DNA from: an uncultured Collinsella sp.
GTDB taxonomy: Bacteria > Actinomycetota > Coriobacteriia > Coriobacteriales > Coriobacteriaceae
Length of the DNA: 64,000 nt
Direction of reading: 5' to 3'
Assembly: GCA_937923795.1 (NCBI GenBank)
Contig: CALDWI010000007.1
Location: 1 to 64,000 of the forward strand
The notes beneath the pieces are model-generated. The model made no database searches, was not told the origin of the DNA, and saw only the letters and a list, made by a program, of their open reading frames with translations. Positions 7,217 to 14,269 of this stretch are shown one piece after another. Position 1 is the stretch's first letter. Each line of letters opens with the position of its first letter. A program made the translations under genes and the position numbers.

Positions 7217-8362
7217 CTAGAGCACCTCCGTGTAGCTGCCAAAGTAGGTGAAGCTCTCGCACACGTCGTCGATGGAATCGAGCAGGTCGTCGAGGGCCTT
7301 GCTGCCAAAGGGGCAGTCCAGATCAAAGTAGAACATAAACTCAAAGTCGCGGCCGGGGATGGGGCGGCTCTCGAGCTTGATCAGGTTGATGTTGAGTGCG
7401 TAGAAGCGCTCGAGCACGCGATAGAGGGCGCCCGGCTCGTTGGCCGTGGTGATCATGAGCGAGGTGCGATTAGCGCCGGGGTAGACGCGCGGCTCGCGGC
7501 TGATGACGACAAAGCGCGTGTAGTTGTTGTCCGAGTCCTGAATGTTGGGCTCCAGCACCTCCAGGCCATACAGCGTGGCACAGCTGCGCGAGGCGATGGC
7601 GGCGACGTCGGTGCGCTCGGAGTTGGCGACCATCTCGGCCGACATGGCCGTGTTTGGGTACTTGGTGGCGTGCAGGTCGTGGGACTCGATAAAGCCGGCA
7701 CACTGGGCAATGGCTTGGCCGTGGCTGTAGACCTCGCGCACGTCGGCGAGCTTGGTGCCGGGCTTGACGAGCAGGTTGTGGTCGATCTTGAGTCGCAGCG
7801 AACGCACGATGTGGAAATCGAACTGGGCGAGCAGGTCGTAGACGGCGTTGACCGATCCGGCGGTGGAGTTCTCGATGGGCAGCACGCCAAACTCGCAGAA
7901 GCCGTCGCGCACAGCGCGCATGACGCCTTCGAAGGTCTCGAAAAACGCGATGTCGGGCACGTCGAAGAGTTTGCACGCGGCGATCTGGCTATAGGCACCT
8001 TCCACGCCCTGGCAGGCGACGGTGGCCGTTTGAGGGAAGGGCGTGTCGGAGGCTGCAGCCGTGGCGTGTGCCTTTTGCGAGACGGTGATGCCCTTGAGCT
8101 CGTTGATGTAGCGCTGCTGCTCGGCCTTGCTCATGCTCATGAGGAGGCGGAACAGGGCGATGGTCTGTGCTTCGTAGCGCTCGGGCGCGCGGCTGGCGAG
8201 GTTGTTGAGCTTGGAGCGCTCGCGGGCGGGGTCGAAGACGGCCTTGCCCATCTCGATTTTTGACTTGGCGACCTCGGTGGCAATGTCCATGCGCTCGACA
8301 AAACTGTTGAGGAGCGTGGTGTCGATGCCATCGATGGCCTGGCGAATGTCAGCAAGGTCCAT
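7217..8362 (-). CDS. pheA: Bifunctional chorismate mutase / prephenate dehydratase (P-protein)
   Basis: Converts chorismate to prephenate and on to phenylpyruvate, the phenylalanine branch. Three domains are visible: an N-terminal helical AroQ-class mutase (residues 1-90, DLADIRQAIDGID, VAKSKIEMGKAVFDPARE), the dehydratase (about 105-285, GVEGAYSQIAA, LPIENSTAGSVNAVYDLL), and a C-terminal ACT domain (about 290-375, NEPGALYRVLERFYALNINL with the ESRP phenylalanine-binding motif). Feedback inhibition by phenylalanine is expected from the ACT domain. ATG at 8362 is preferred over the upstream in-frame GTG at 8377 because AAAGGGG sits just ahead of it; 381 residues. Confidence 0.95.
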   Translation of the reverse strand: MDLADIRQAIDGIDTTLLNSFVERMDIATEVAKSKIEMGKAVFDPARERSKLNNLASRAPERYEAQTIALFRLLMSMSKAEQQRYINELKGITVSQKAHATAAASDTPFPQTATVACQGVEGAYSQIAACKLFDVPDIAFFETFEGVMRAVRDGFCEFGVLPIENSTAGSVNAVYDLLAQFDFHIVRSLRLKIDHNLLVKPGTKLADVREVYSHGQAIAQCAGFIESHDLHATKYPNTAMSAEMVANSERTDVAAIASRSCATLYGLEVLEPNIQDSDNNYTRFVVISREPRVYPGANRTSLMITTANEPGALYRVLERFYALNINLIKLESRPIPGRDFEFMFYFDLDCPFGSKALDDLLDSIDDVCESFTYFGSYTEVL

Positions 8363-8416
8363 AGGGACCCCTTTCACTGGGTGGGTGTGGGGGCCGAGGT
8401 TGGCTCCCGGAGATTT

Positions 8417-9514
8417 TTAGCGTTGGGCGGCGTCTTCTAGGAGGGCGTCCCAGATGGCCAGCGCCGCGGCTGCTTCGGCTACGGGGACGGCGCGCGGGAC
8501 GATGCAGGGATCGTGGCGGCCGTGGACCGAGAGCTCGGCATTTTCCATAGCGTCCATGTCCACCGTCTGCTGCTCGCGGCCAATGGAGGGCGTGGGCTTT
8601 ACGGCCATGCGCCACATGACGGGCGCGCCGGTTGAAATGCCGCCCAGGATGCCGCCGGCGTTGTTGGACTCGACCTCGATCTGGCCGGTCTCGGTGTCGA
8701 TGCGATACGGATCGTTGTTCTCGCTGCCGCGCATGGCGGCGACGGCAAAGCCCATGCCAAACTCCACGCCCTTCACGGCGGGAATCCCAAACGCGATCTG
8801 TGCGATGCGGTTCTCGATGCCGTCGAACATGGGGTCGCCGATGCCCGCGGGCAGGCCGTAGATACCGCACTCCACGATGCCGCCGATGCTGTCGAGCTCG
8901 TTGCGCGCGGCAAAGATCTCCTCGCGCATGCGACCGGCAGCTGCGGCGTCAATGCACGGCAGGTCGTTCGTAAGGATCGCCTTGCGGTCGGCTTCGCGAT
9001 AGACCATGTCGTCCATGGGCAGATCGGAGATGCCGCCGATCTGCGCTACGTGCGCCATCACGTTAATGCCGCGGGCCTCGAGCGCCTGCAGCGCGATGCC
9101 GCCCGCGATGCACAGGGGCGCTGTCAGGCGGCCGGAGAAGTGTCCGCCGCCGGCGACGTCGTGCATGTTGTGGTACTTCACGCGTGCCGGGAAATCCGCA
9201 TGGCCCGGGCGGGGCTTGCGGCGTAGCTCGGAGTAGTCCTTGGAGCGCGTGTTGGTGTTCTCGATGATCGCGGCGATAGGCGCGCCCGTGGTGTGTCCAT
9301 CAACTATGCCGGCGATAATGTGGGCGGCGTCGGCCTCGCGGCGCTTGGTCGCGGTCTCGTCACGGCCGGGGGCGCGACGGTCCAAAAAGGCCTGCAGCTG
9401 CTCCAGGTCAACGGCGATACCTGCCGGAATGCCATCGAGCGAGCAGCCGATAGCGGGGGAGTGCGACTGGCCGAAGATGCTTACGTGCAAGACGTTGCCA
9501 AAGGTCGAGGACAT
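8417..9514 (-). CDS. aroC: Chorismate synthase
   Basis: Last common step: EPSP to chorismate, using reduced FMN. The 365-residue protein has the family signatures GQSHSPAIGCSLDGIPAG near the N terminus, then RPGHADFPARVKY and the catalytic histidine region DVAGGGHFSGRLTAP, and AAMRGSENNDPY further on. It is separated from aroA upstream by a single base and lies ahead of pheA by about 54 bases, so it is part of one transcript running from aroF. No truncation is seen. Confidence 0.96.
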   Translation of the reverse strand: MSSTFGNVLHVSIFGQSHSPAIGCSLDGIPAGIAVDLEQLQAFLDRRAPGRDETATKRREADAAHIIAGIVDGHTTGAPIAAIIENTNTRSKDYSELRRKPRPGHADFPARVKYHNMHDVAGGGHFSGRLTAPLCIAGGIALQALEARGINVMAHVAQIGGISDLPMDDMVYREADRKAILTNDLPCIDAAAAGRMREEIFAARNELDSIGGIVECGIYGLPAGIGDPMFDGIENRIAQIAFGIPAVKGVEFGMGFAVAAMRGSENNDPYRIDTETGQIEVESNNAGGILGGISTGAPVMWRMAVKPTPSIGREQQTVDMDAMENAELSVHGRHDPCIVPRAVPVAEAAAALAIWDALLEDAAQR

Positions 9515-9515
9515 G

Positions 9516-10835
9516 CTATTCCTCCTCGAGCGTGACCTTGCCGCCCAACAGGCGGTAGTGGTCGAAGAAATCGGGATAGGACTTGTTGACGGCCTCGGCG
9601 CCGTGGATCACGACCTCGCCGGTGGCGCGACTCGCGGCGATGGCGGCCATCATGGCGATGCGATGGTCGTTGTGCGAATCGACCTCGCCGCCGGTAAGGG
9701 CATCGACGCCCTTGATGATGAGGTCGTCACCGGCGATGCGCACCTGCGCGCCCAGCGCGGTGAGCTCGCGGGTGGTGGTGACCAGACGGTCGGATTCCTT
9801 GATGCGCAGACGGGCGCAATCGCGGATGAACGTGCGACCCAGCGCCAACGATGCCACGGCCGAGATTACGGGCACCAGGTCGGGGATGTCGTGCGCGCTC
9901 ATCTCAAAGCCGGCGAGCTTGTCGGACTGCACGGTGGCAGCGTTGGTGGAGCGCACGATGCGGGCGCCAAAGCGCGAGAGCGCGGCAAGCACGTTGCGGT
10001 CGCCCTGCGCGGAGCTGAGCGACACGCCCTCGACGGTGATGGGGTCGGAGCCGATGGCGCCGGCGCACAGCCAAAAGGCGGCGTTGGACCAGTCACCCTC
10101 GACAGCCACGCTGCCGGGCGTGCGGTACGAGCCGCTGTTCACGCGGAAGTTCGTGACCTCGGGCTGACCGTCCTTGGCCGGAATGCGCTCTACGTTGACC
10201 TCGACGCCAAAGGCCTTCATGGCCTGGATCGTCAGGTTGATGTAGGGGCGGCTTTCGATAAGGCCGGTCACCTGCACGCAGGAGGGCTGGGCCAAAAGCG
10301 GGGCCGCCAGCAGCAGGCCGGAGATATACTGCGAGCTCACGTTGCCCGGAAGCACAAAGGTGCCCGGGCGCATGCGGCCGCTCGTCTTGAGCGGAAAACC
10401 GCCCAGGCCCTGCAGGTCGCAACCGGCGGCGATGATCTCGTCCGAGAGCGGGGAGAGCGGACGGGCGCCCAGGCGGCCCTGGCCCACAAAGGTGGCCTCC
10501 GCACCCAGCGCGCAGGCGACAGGCAGCATGAAGCGCAGCGTGGAGCCACTCTCGCCGCAGTCGAGCGTGCCGCCGGCAAGGGCCTTGAGCAGGCCAAATT
10601 CAACGCTCTTCATGGTGGGGTGGACCTGGAAGCCGTCCTCGACGGTTTCGATGCGGGCGCCGAGCGCCGTGAGGCAGCGTACCGTGGCCTCGATATCGGC
10701 GCAGGTGGTGTTGCAGGTAACGTGCGTCTCGCCGTTGGCAAGCGCGGCGCAGATGATGAGGCGATGCGCCATCGATTTGGACGCGATGGCGGGAACGGTG
10801 CCCTTGAGCGGGGACGGGGTGATGCGGGCTAACAT
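9516..10835 (-). CDS. aroA: 3-phosphoshikimate 1-carboxyvinyltransferase (EPSP synthase)
   Basis: Joins phosphoenolpyruvate to shikimate 3-phosphate. Seen are SKSMAHRLIICAALANGET (the SKS phosphate site), the glycine-rich GESGSTLRFMLP, LGARPLSPLSDEI, and the C-terminal DHRIAM motif in SHNDHRIAMMAAIAA with KSYPDFF. ATG at 10835 gives 439 residues, the usual length; the frame stays open upstream to 10916 but those residues (rich in Arg and Pro) look non-coding. The start overlaps the end of aroB by 7 bases, and AAGGGAG lies within the aroB 3' end, so the two genes are coupled. Confidence 0.95.
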   Translation of the reverse strand: MLARITPSPLKGTVPAIASKSMAHRLIICAALANGETHVTCNTTCADIEATVRCLTALGARIETVEDGFQVHPTMKSVEFGLLKALAGGTLDCGESGSTLRFMLPVACALGAEATFVGQGRLGARPLSPLSDEIIAAGCDLQGLGGFPLKTSGRMRPGTFVLPGNVSSQYISGLLLAAPLLAQPSCVQVTGLIESRPYINLTIQAMKAFGVEVNVERIPAKDGQPEVTNFRVNSGSYRTPGSVAVEGDWSNAAFWLCAGAIGSDPITVEGVSLSSAQGDRNVLAALSRFGARIVRSTNAATVQSDKLAGFEMSAHDIPDLVPVISAVASLALGRTFIRDCARLRIKESDRLVTTTRELTALGAQVRIAGDDLIIKGVDALTGGEVDSHNDHRIAMMAAIAASRATGEVVIHGAEAVNKSYPDFFDHYRLLGGKVTLEEE

Positions 10836-11935
10836 GCGGATGCGTCTCCCTTCTGGCCGAGGCCCTCGGCAATCAAATCGTGGAAGGTGGAAAGCGGCGT
10901 GCGGTCGATGCTGCAACGGCCAATGTCGTGCGGAATTACCAGGTCGATGGTGTCACCTGCGCGCTTTTTGTCGTGGAGCGCCTCGGCAAAGACGGCATCG
11001 GCATCTAGGTCGCAGCGGGTCTTGAGGCCGTGGCGGGCGCAGAGCTCCTCAATACGGCCGGGCAACTCGGCGTCACAAATGCCGTGCAGGGCTGCGGCAC
11101 GCGTGATGATGCCCATGCCAATCGACACGCAGTTGCCGTGGCCGAGCTCAAAGTGCTCGCAGGCCTCGACGGCGTGTCCGGCGCTGTGTCCAAAGTTGAG
11201 GAGCTTGCGTTGATTGGTTTCGCGCTCGTCGGCAACGACCACGGCGCGCTTAATGTCGATATTGCGGGCGATGATGAGCGCCACACGGGTTACGTCGCGG
11301 TTCAGCAGCTCAAGCGTGAGCGGGGTCTTCTCCAACTCGGCGAAGAGCTCGGGGTCGGCGATCACGGCGTGCTTGACGACCTCGCCGCAGCCGTCGGCGA
11401 ACTGCTCGGGCGTGAGGGTCGCCAGGCACCCCACGTCGGCGATGACCACGCTCGGCTGCCAAAAGGCGCCGGCCAGGTTCTTGCCGGCAGCCAGGTCGAT
11501 GGCCGTCTTGCCGCCGACCGACGAATCCACCATGGCGAGCAGGCTTGTGGGAATCTGCACAAACTTGCAGCCGCGCATGTAGGTTGCGGCCACAAAGCCC
11601 GCCACGTCGCCCACGACGCCGCCGCCGAGTGCCACGATCACGTCGGAGCGCGAAAGCTCGTGCTCGGCCACAAACTCCAAAATGGCAACGTAGGTCTCGG
11701 CACGCTTATGGGCCTCGCCGGCCTCGAAGGTGCAGATGCTCACCTCGTAGCCCGCAGCTTCCAGGCTCTGCTTAACGGGCATCTGGTAGAGGGGGCCTAC
11801 GTTGGTGTCCGTCACGATGACAGCGCGCGAGCCGCCGGCGGTGGCTCGAACGAGCGGGCCGGCCTCTTCCAGCAAAAACGTGCCAACATGCACCTGGTAG
11901 GGGCGTGCGGTGTCGATATCGATGGTAATCGCCAT
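10829..11935 (-). CDS. aroB: 3-dehydroquinate synthase
   Basis: Cyclises DAHP to 3-dehydroquinate with NAD and a divalent metal, step 2 of the shikimate pathway. Family motifs are present: EAHKRAETYVAILEF, GGGVVGDVAGFVAATYMRG, PTSLLAMVDSSVGGKTAID, LLNFGHSAGHAVEA (metal histidines) and GHGNCVSIGM, with DKKRAGDTIDLVIP at the C-terminal side. Length 368 is normal. Start ATG at 11935 with AAAGGA upstream. It sits between tyrA and aroA in the operon. Confidence 0.96.
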   Translation of the reverse strand: MAITIDIDTARPYQVHVGTFLLEEAGPLVRATAGGSRAVIVTDTNVGPLYQMPVKQSLEAAGYEVSICTFEAGEAHKRAETYVAILEFVAEHELSRSDVIVALGGGVVGDVAGFVAATYMRGCKFVQIPTSLLAMVDSSVGGKTAIDLAAGKNLAGAFWQPSVVIADVGCLATLTPEQFADGCGEVVKHAVIADPELFAELEKTPLTLELLNRDVTRVALIIARNIDIKRAVVVADERETNQRKLLNFGHSAGHAVEACEHFELGHGNCVSIGMGIITRAAALHGICDAELPGRIEELCARHGLKTRCDLDADAVFAEALHDKKRAGDTIDLVIPHDIGRCSIDRTPLSTFHDLIAEGLGQKGDASAC

Positions 11936-11971
11936 AAGCTTCGGTCCTTTCGACCTGGCGTGATGGGTGGT

Positions 11972-12886
11972 CTAGTGGGAGGCCTCGTCGTCGAGCGCGC
12001 GCTTGATGCGGTCGCCCTCGGCAAGGAGGTTCTCAAGATAGCGCTGGTCGCGGTCCTTGAGGGCGCGGCTGTAGGCGCCGAGCGATTCGATCAGATGGTC
12101 GATCTCGAAGGCGAGCGCATCGGCGTCGTCGATCATGAGCTCGGACCACATCTGCGGATTGAGGTGCGCCACGCGGGTGAGGTCGCGGTAGCTGCCGGCC
12201 GAAAAGCCGTGGTGGACCTGAGCGGTCGGGCTCTTAACATAGGCGTTGGAGACGACGTGCGCGAGCTGGCTTGTAAAGGCGATGACGCGGTCGTGCTCGG
12301 CGGCGCTCGTTACACTGAACTTGCCAAAGCCCAAGGGACGTACCATCTCGCGCACCTGGCCCAAAAGTTCAAGCTTAAGTGCGTCGTCCACTGCGGGCGG
12401 TACTAGCACGAGCGGTGCGCCCTGGAACAGGTCGGCGTGGGAATGCGCGTAGCCCGAGAACTGCGTGCCCGCCATGGGATGTGCGCCTACAAAGTAAAAA
12501 CCGTGCTTGTGGGCAAGCTCAAAGGCGCGCTCGCACACGATGCCCTTGACGCCCACGGTGTCGATCACCACGGGGCCCATGATGGCCTCGGTGTCGGTGG
12601 CGTCGGCGAGCGCCTGGGCGTGCGCCTCGAGCCACTCGATGCAGGCCTCGGGGTAGCATGCCAGGACGATGATGTCACATTCGCCGAGCGTCTCGTCGTT
12701 GAGCTCGCCGGCAACGGTGCCCATGCTGGCGGCCGTCATGACGTCGTCATCGGGGTCCCAGGCCAGCACGCGGACGCCCGCCTGCGCATAGCCGCGGGCA
12801 AAGCTGCCGCCGATGAGGCCCAGGCCCACGATGCCGGCGCACTTGGGTCCACCCTGGTTAACGCGTGCGTTTCTCACCGTACCCAT
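11972..12886 (-). CDS. tyrA: Prephenate dehydrogenase
   Basis: Oxidatively decarboxylates prephenate to 4-hydroxyphenylpyruvate, the tyrosine branch. The Rossmann start GIVGLGLIGGSFARGYAQ, WDPDDD at the end of the second strand, DTVGVKG, and VGAHPMAGTQFSGY (substrate-binding histidine) are diagnostic, followed by the all-helical C-terminal half. At 304 residues there is no ACT domain, so tyrosine feedback, if any, must act on the core. The ribosome site AGGAG overlaps the stop of aroF, 3 bases upstream, so translation is coupled. With pheA in the same operon, both aromatic branches are co-expressed. Confidence 0.95.
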   Translation of the reverse strand: MGTVRNARVNQGGPKCAGIVGLGLIGGSFARGYAQAGVRVLAWDPDDDVMTAASMGTVAGELNDETLGECDIIVLACYPEACIEWLEAHAQALADATDTEAIMGPVVIDTVGVKGIVCERAFELAHKHGFYFVGAHPMAGTQFSGYAHSHADLFQGAPLVLVPPAVDDALKLELLGQVREMVRPLGFGKFSVTSAAEHDRVIAFTSQLAHVVSNAYVKSPTAQVHHGFSAGSYRDLTRVAHLNPQMWSELMIDDADALAFEIDHLIESLGAYSRALKDRDQRYLENLLAEGDRIKRALDDEASH

Positions 12887-12889
12887 GGG

Positions 12890-13915
12890 CTACTCCTGAA
12901 CGGTCTCTTGGCAGACGACCTCGCGGATGGCGCGGATGCGGCGCATGGTGTCGTCGAACTGGTCGGGGGTGAGGGCCTGAGCACCGTCGGACCAAGCGTG
13001 GCTCGGGTCGTCGTGGACCTCGATCTCCAGACCGTTGGCGCCGCAGGCAGTCGCGGCGAGCGCCATGGGCTCAACGTAGCGGGTGTAACCGGTGGCGTGG
13101 CTGGGGTCGGCGACGACGGGCAGGTGCGACAGGTGGTGCAGCACCGGCACGGCGTTGAGGTCGAAGGTGTTGCGAGTGCGGGTCTCGAAGGTGCGGATGC
13201 CGCGCTCGCACAGGATGACGTTGTCGTTGCCCTCGCTCATGATGTACTCGGCTGCCATAAGCAGCTCGTCGACGGTGCCGGACATGCCGCGCTTGAGCAG
13301 GATCGGGGTCTGCGTCTTGCCGACCTCCTTGAGCAGGGGGAAGTTCTGGGCGTTGCGAGCGCCGATCTGCATGACGTCGATCTTCTTGTCGAGGAAGACC
13401 TGCACGTCGCGCGGGTCCATGATCTCGGTGACGATCGGCATGTCGAGCTCGGCGGATGCCTCGCACAGTAGGTCCAGGCCGGCGGGACCCATGCCCTGGT
13501 AGGCGTACGGGGAGGTGCGGGGCTTGTAGGCGCCGCCGCGCAGCATCGTGGCGCCGGCGGCCTTCACGCGGCGGGCGATGCGGATGAGGTTCTCGCCCTC
13601 GACGGAGCAGGGGCCGGCGATGACCTGGAACTGGTCGCCGCCGATCTTGACGCCGTGGCCGCAGTCGATGACGGAGTCCTCGGGGTGGAACTTGCGGTTG
13701 GCGCGCTTGAACGGCTCGGAGACGCGCTGCACGCGCTCGACGACGTCCATGGACTCGAGCAGGAACGGGTCGATCTTGGTCGTGTCGCCCACCAGGCCGA
13801 TGATGGTCTCGTTCTCACCGCGCGAGACGTCGGTCTTGAGTCCCTTTTTCTCGATCCAGCTGACGATGTGGCCGACGGCCTCGTCGCTGGCGCTCTGCTT
13901 TAAAATCGCAATCAT
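12890..13915 (-). CDS. aroF: 3-deoxy-7-phosphoheptulonate synthase (DAHP synthase, class I-beta)
   Basis: Condenses phosphoenolpyruvate and erythrose 4-phosphate, committing carbon to aromatics; first gene of the operon. Residues 1-75 form the ferredoxin-like regulatory domain of the Thermotoga/Bacillus type (ends near VSEPFKRANRKFHPEDS). The barrel follows: VIAGPCSVEGE, GATMLRGGAYKPRTSPYAYQG, IGARNAQNFPLL, LLKRGMSGTVDELLMAAEYI, ILCERGIRTFET and DPSHATG. ATG at 13915 gives 341 residues and matches the usual N terminus; the longer frame to 13963 covers leader sequence. Regulation may act at the N-terminal domain and at the leader hairpin 33 bases upstream. Confidence 0.95.
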   Translation of the reverse strand: MIAILKQSASDEAVGHIVSWIEKKGLKTDVSRGENETIIGLVGDTTKIDPFLLESMDVVERVQRVSEPFKRANRKFHPEDSVIDCGHGVKIGGDQFQVIAGPCSVEGENLIRIARRVKAAGATMLRGGAYKPRTSPYAYQGMGPAGLDLLCEASAELDMPIVTEIMDPRDVQVFLDKKIDVMQIGARNAQNFPLLKEVGKTQTPILLKRGMSGTVDELLMAAEYIMSEGNDNVILCERGIRTFETRTRNTFDLNAVPVLHHLSHLPVVADPSHATGYTRYVEPMALAATACGANGLEIEVHDDPSHAWSDGAQALTPDQFDDTMRRIRAIREVVCQETVQE

Positions 13916-13948
13916 GGTGTGCCTCTCACCTCGATAGATAGCCCTTGC

Positions 13949-13974
13949 AAAAACGGCTCGCATCGCGAGCCGTT
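13949..13974 (-). terminator. Terminator-like hairpin in the aro operon leader (candidate attenuator)
   Basis: On the minus strand a perfect 10-bp stem (13974-13965 with 13961-13952, 3-base apex) runs into five T (13953-13949). Its end is 33 bases ahead of the aroF ATG. No gene lies upstream on this strand for it to terminate, since the neighbour is the divergent tRNA-Arg. Premature termination of aro transcripts is therefore the likely role. Confidence 0.65.
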
Positions 13975-14076
13975 ATATATGTGCATGAGAGTTTATACTA
14001 TCTGACTCGCTTTTGCCGCCTAAAGCGCGCCGTCGCGGCGCGTCTCCCACGTAATTGCAAAGCTTTTTCTATTATT

Positions 14077-14106
14077 TTGTTAGCCCGCGGCGCACTTGGG
14101 TATAAT
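14077..14106 (+). promoter_or_regulatory. Promoter of tRNA-Arg(CCG)
   Basis: TTGTTA (14077-14082) and a perfect TATAAT (14101-14106), 18-base spacer, 11 bases ahead of the tRNA 5' end. Confidence 0.75.
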
Positions 14107-14117
14107 GCCTAGCGTTC

Positions 14118-14194
14118 GCCCTATTAGCTCAGGGGATTAGAGCGTCTGCCTCCGGAGCAGAAGGCCGTTGGTTCGAATCCAACATGGGGCACCA
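14118..14194 (+). tRNA. tRNA-Arg (anticodon CCG)
   Basis: A 77-base cloverleaf with encoded CCA at 14192-14194. Acceptor 14118-14124 pairs with 14184-14190, with one T-G wobble. The anticodon loop CTCCGGA gives CCG at 14152-14154, reading CGG. All stems are well paired, including TCTGC/GCAGA and GTTGG/CCAAC. Confidence 0.97.
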
Positions 14195-14202
14195 TCGAAC
14201 GT

Positions 14203-14238
14203 AAGACCGTCCGAACCTCGCATGGTCCGGGCGGTTTT
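14203..14238 (+). terminator. Terminator after tRNA-Arg(CCG)
   Basis: A 15-base stem (14203-14217 with 14224-14238), one mismatch and two wobbles, ends in TTTT. It lies between the tRNA and the P-type ATPase, which suggests the ATPase is reached by read-through or by a promoter not recognised here. Confidence 0.75.
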
Positions 14239-14269
14239 CTTATACCGACGCGACATGATGGGACGTGGT

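Noticed and set aside
6500..8263. A 587-codon plus-strand frame opposite pheA and the aroE-aroK fusion, and a similar one at 9240-10832 opposite aroA
   Set aside because: Shadows of conserved minus-strand enzymes; no motif, no ribosome site.
13912..13986. A 24-codon frame (MHIYNGSRCEPF...) in the aro leader whose stop overlaps the aroF start as ATGA
   Set aside because: There is no ribosome site before it and only one Tyr and one Phe, so it is not a convincing leader peptide; its phase is mostly set by the hairpin.
13949..14076. T-box riboswitch upstream of the aromatic operon
   Set aside because: No T-box consensus or specifier loop could be found; the leader is too short.
14168..14269. 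Upstream extension of the P-type ATPase frame
   Set aside because: It would overlap the tRNA-Arg(CCG) gene and its terminator, and the residues are not conserved.
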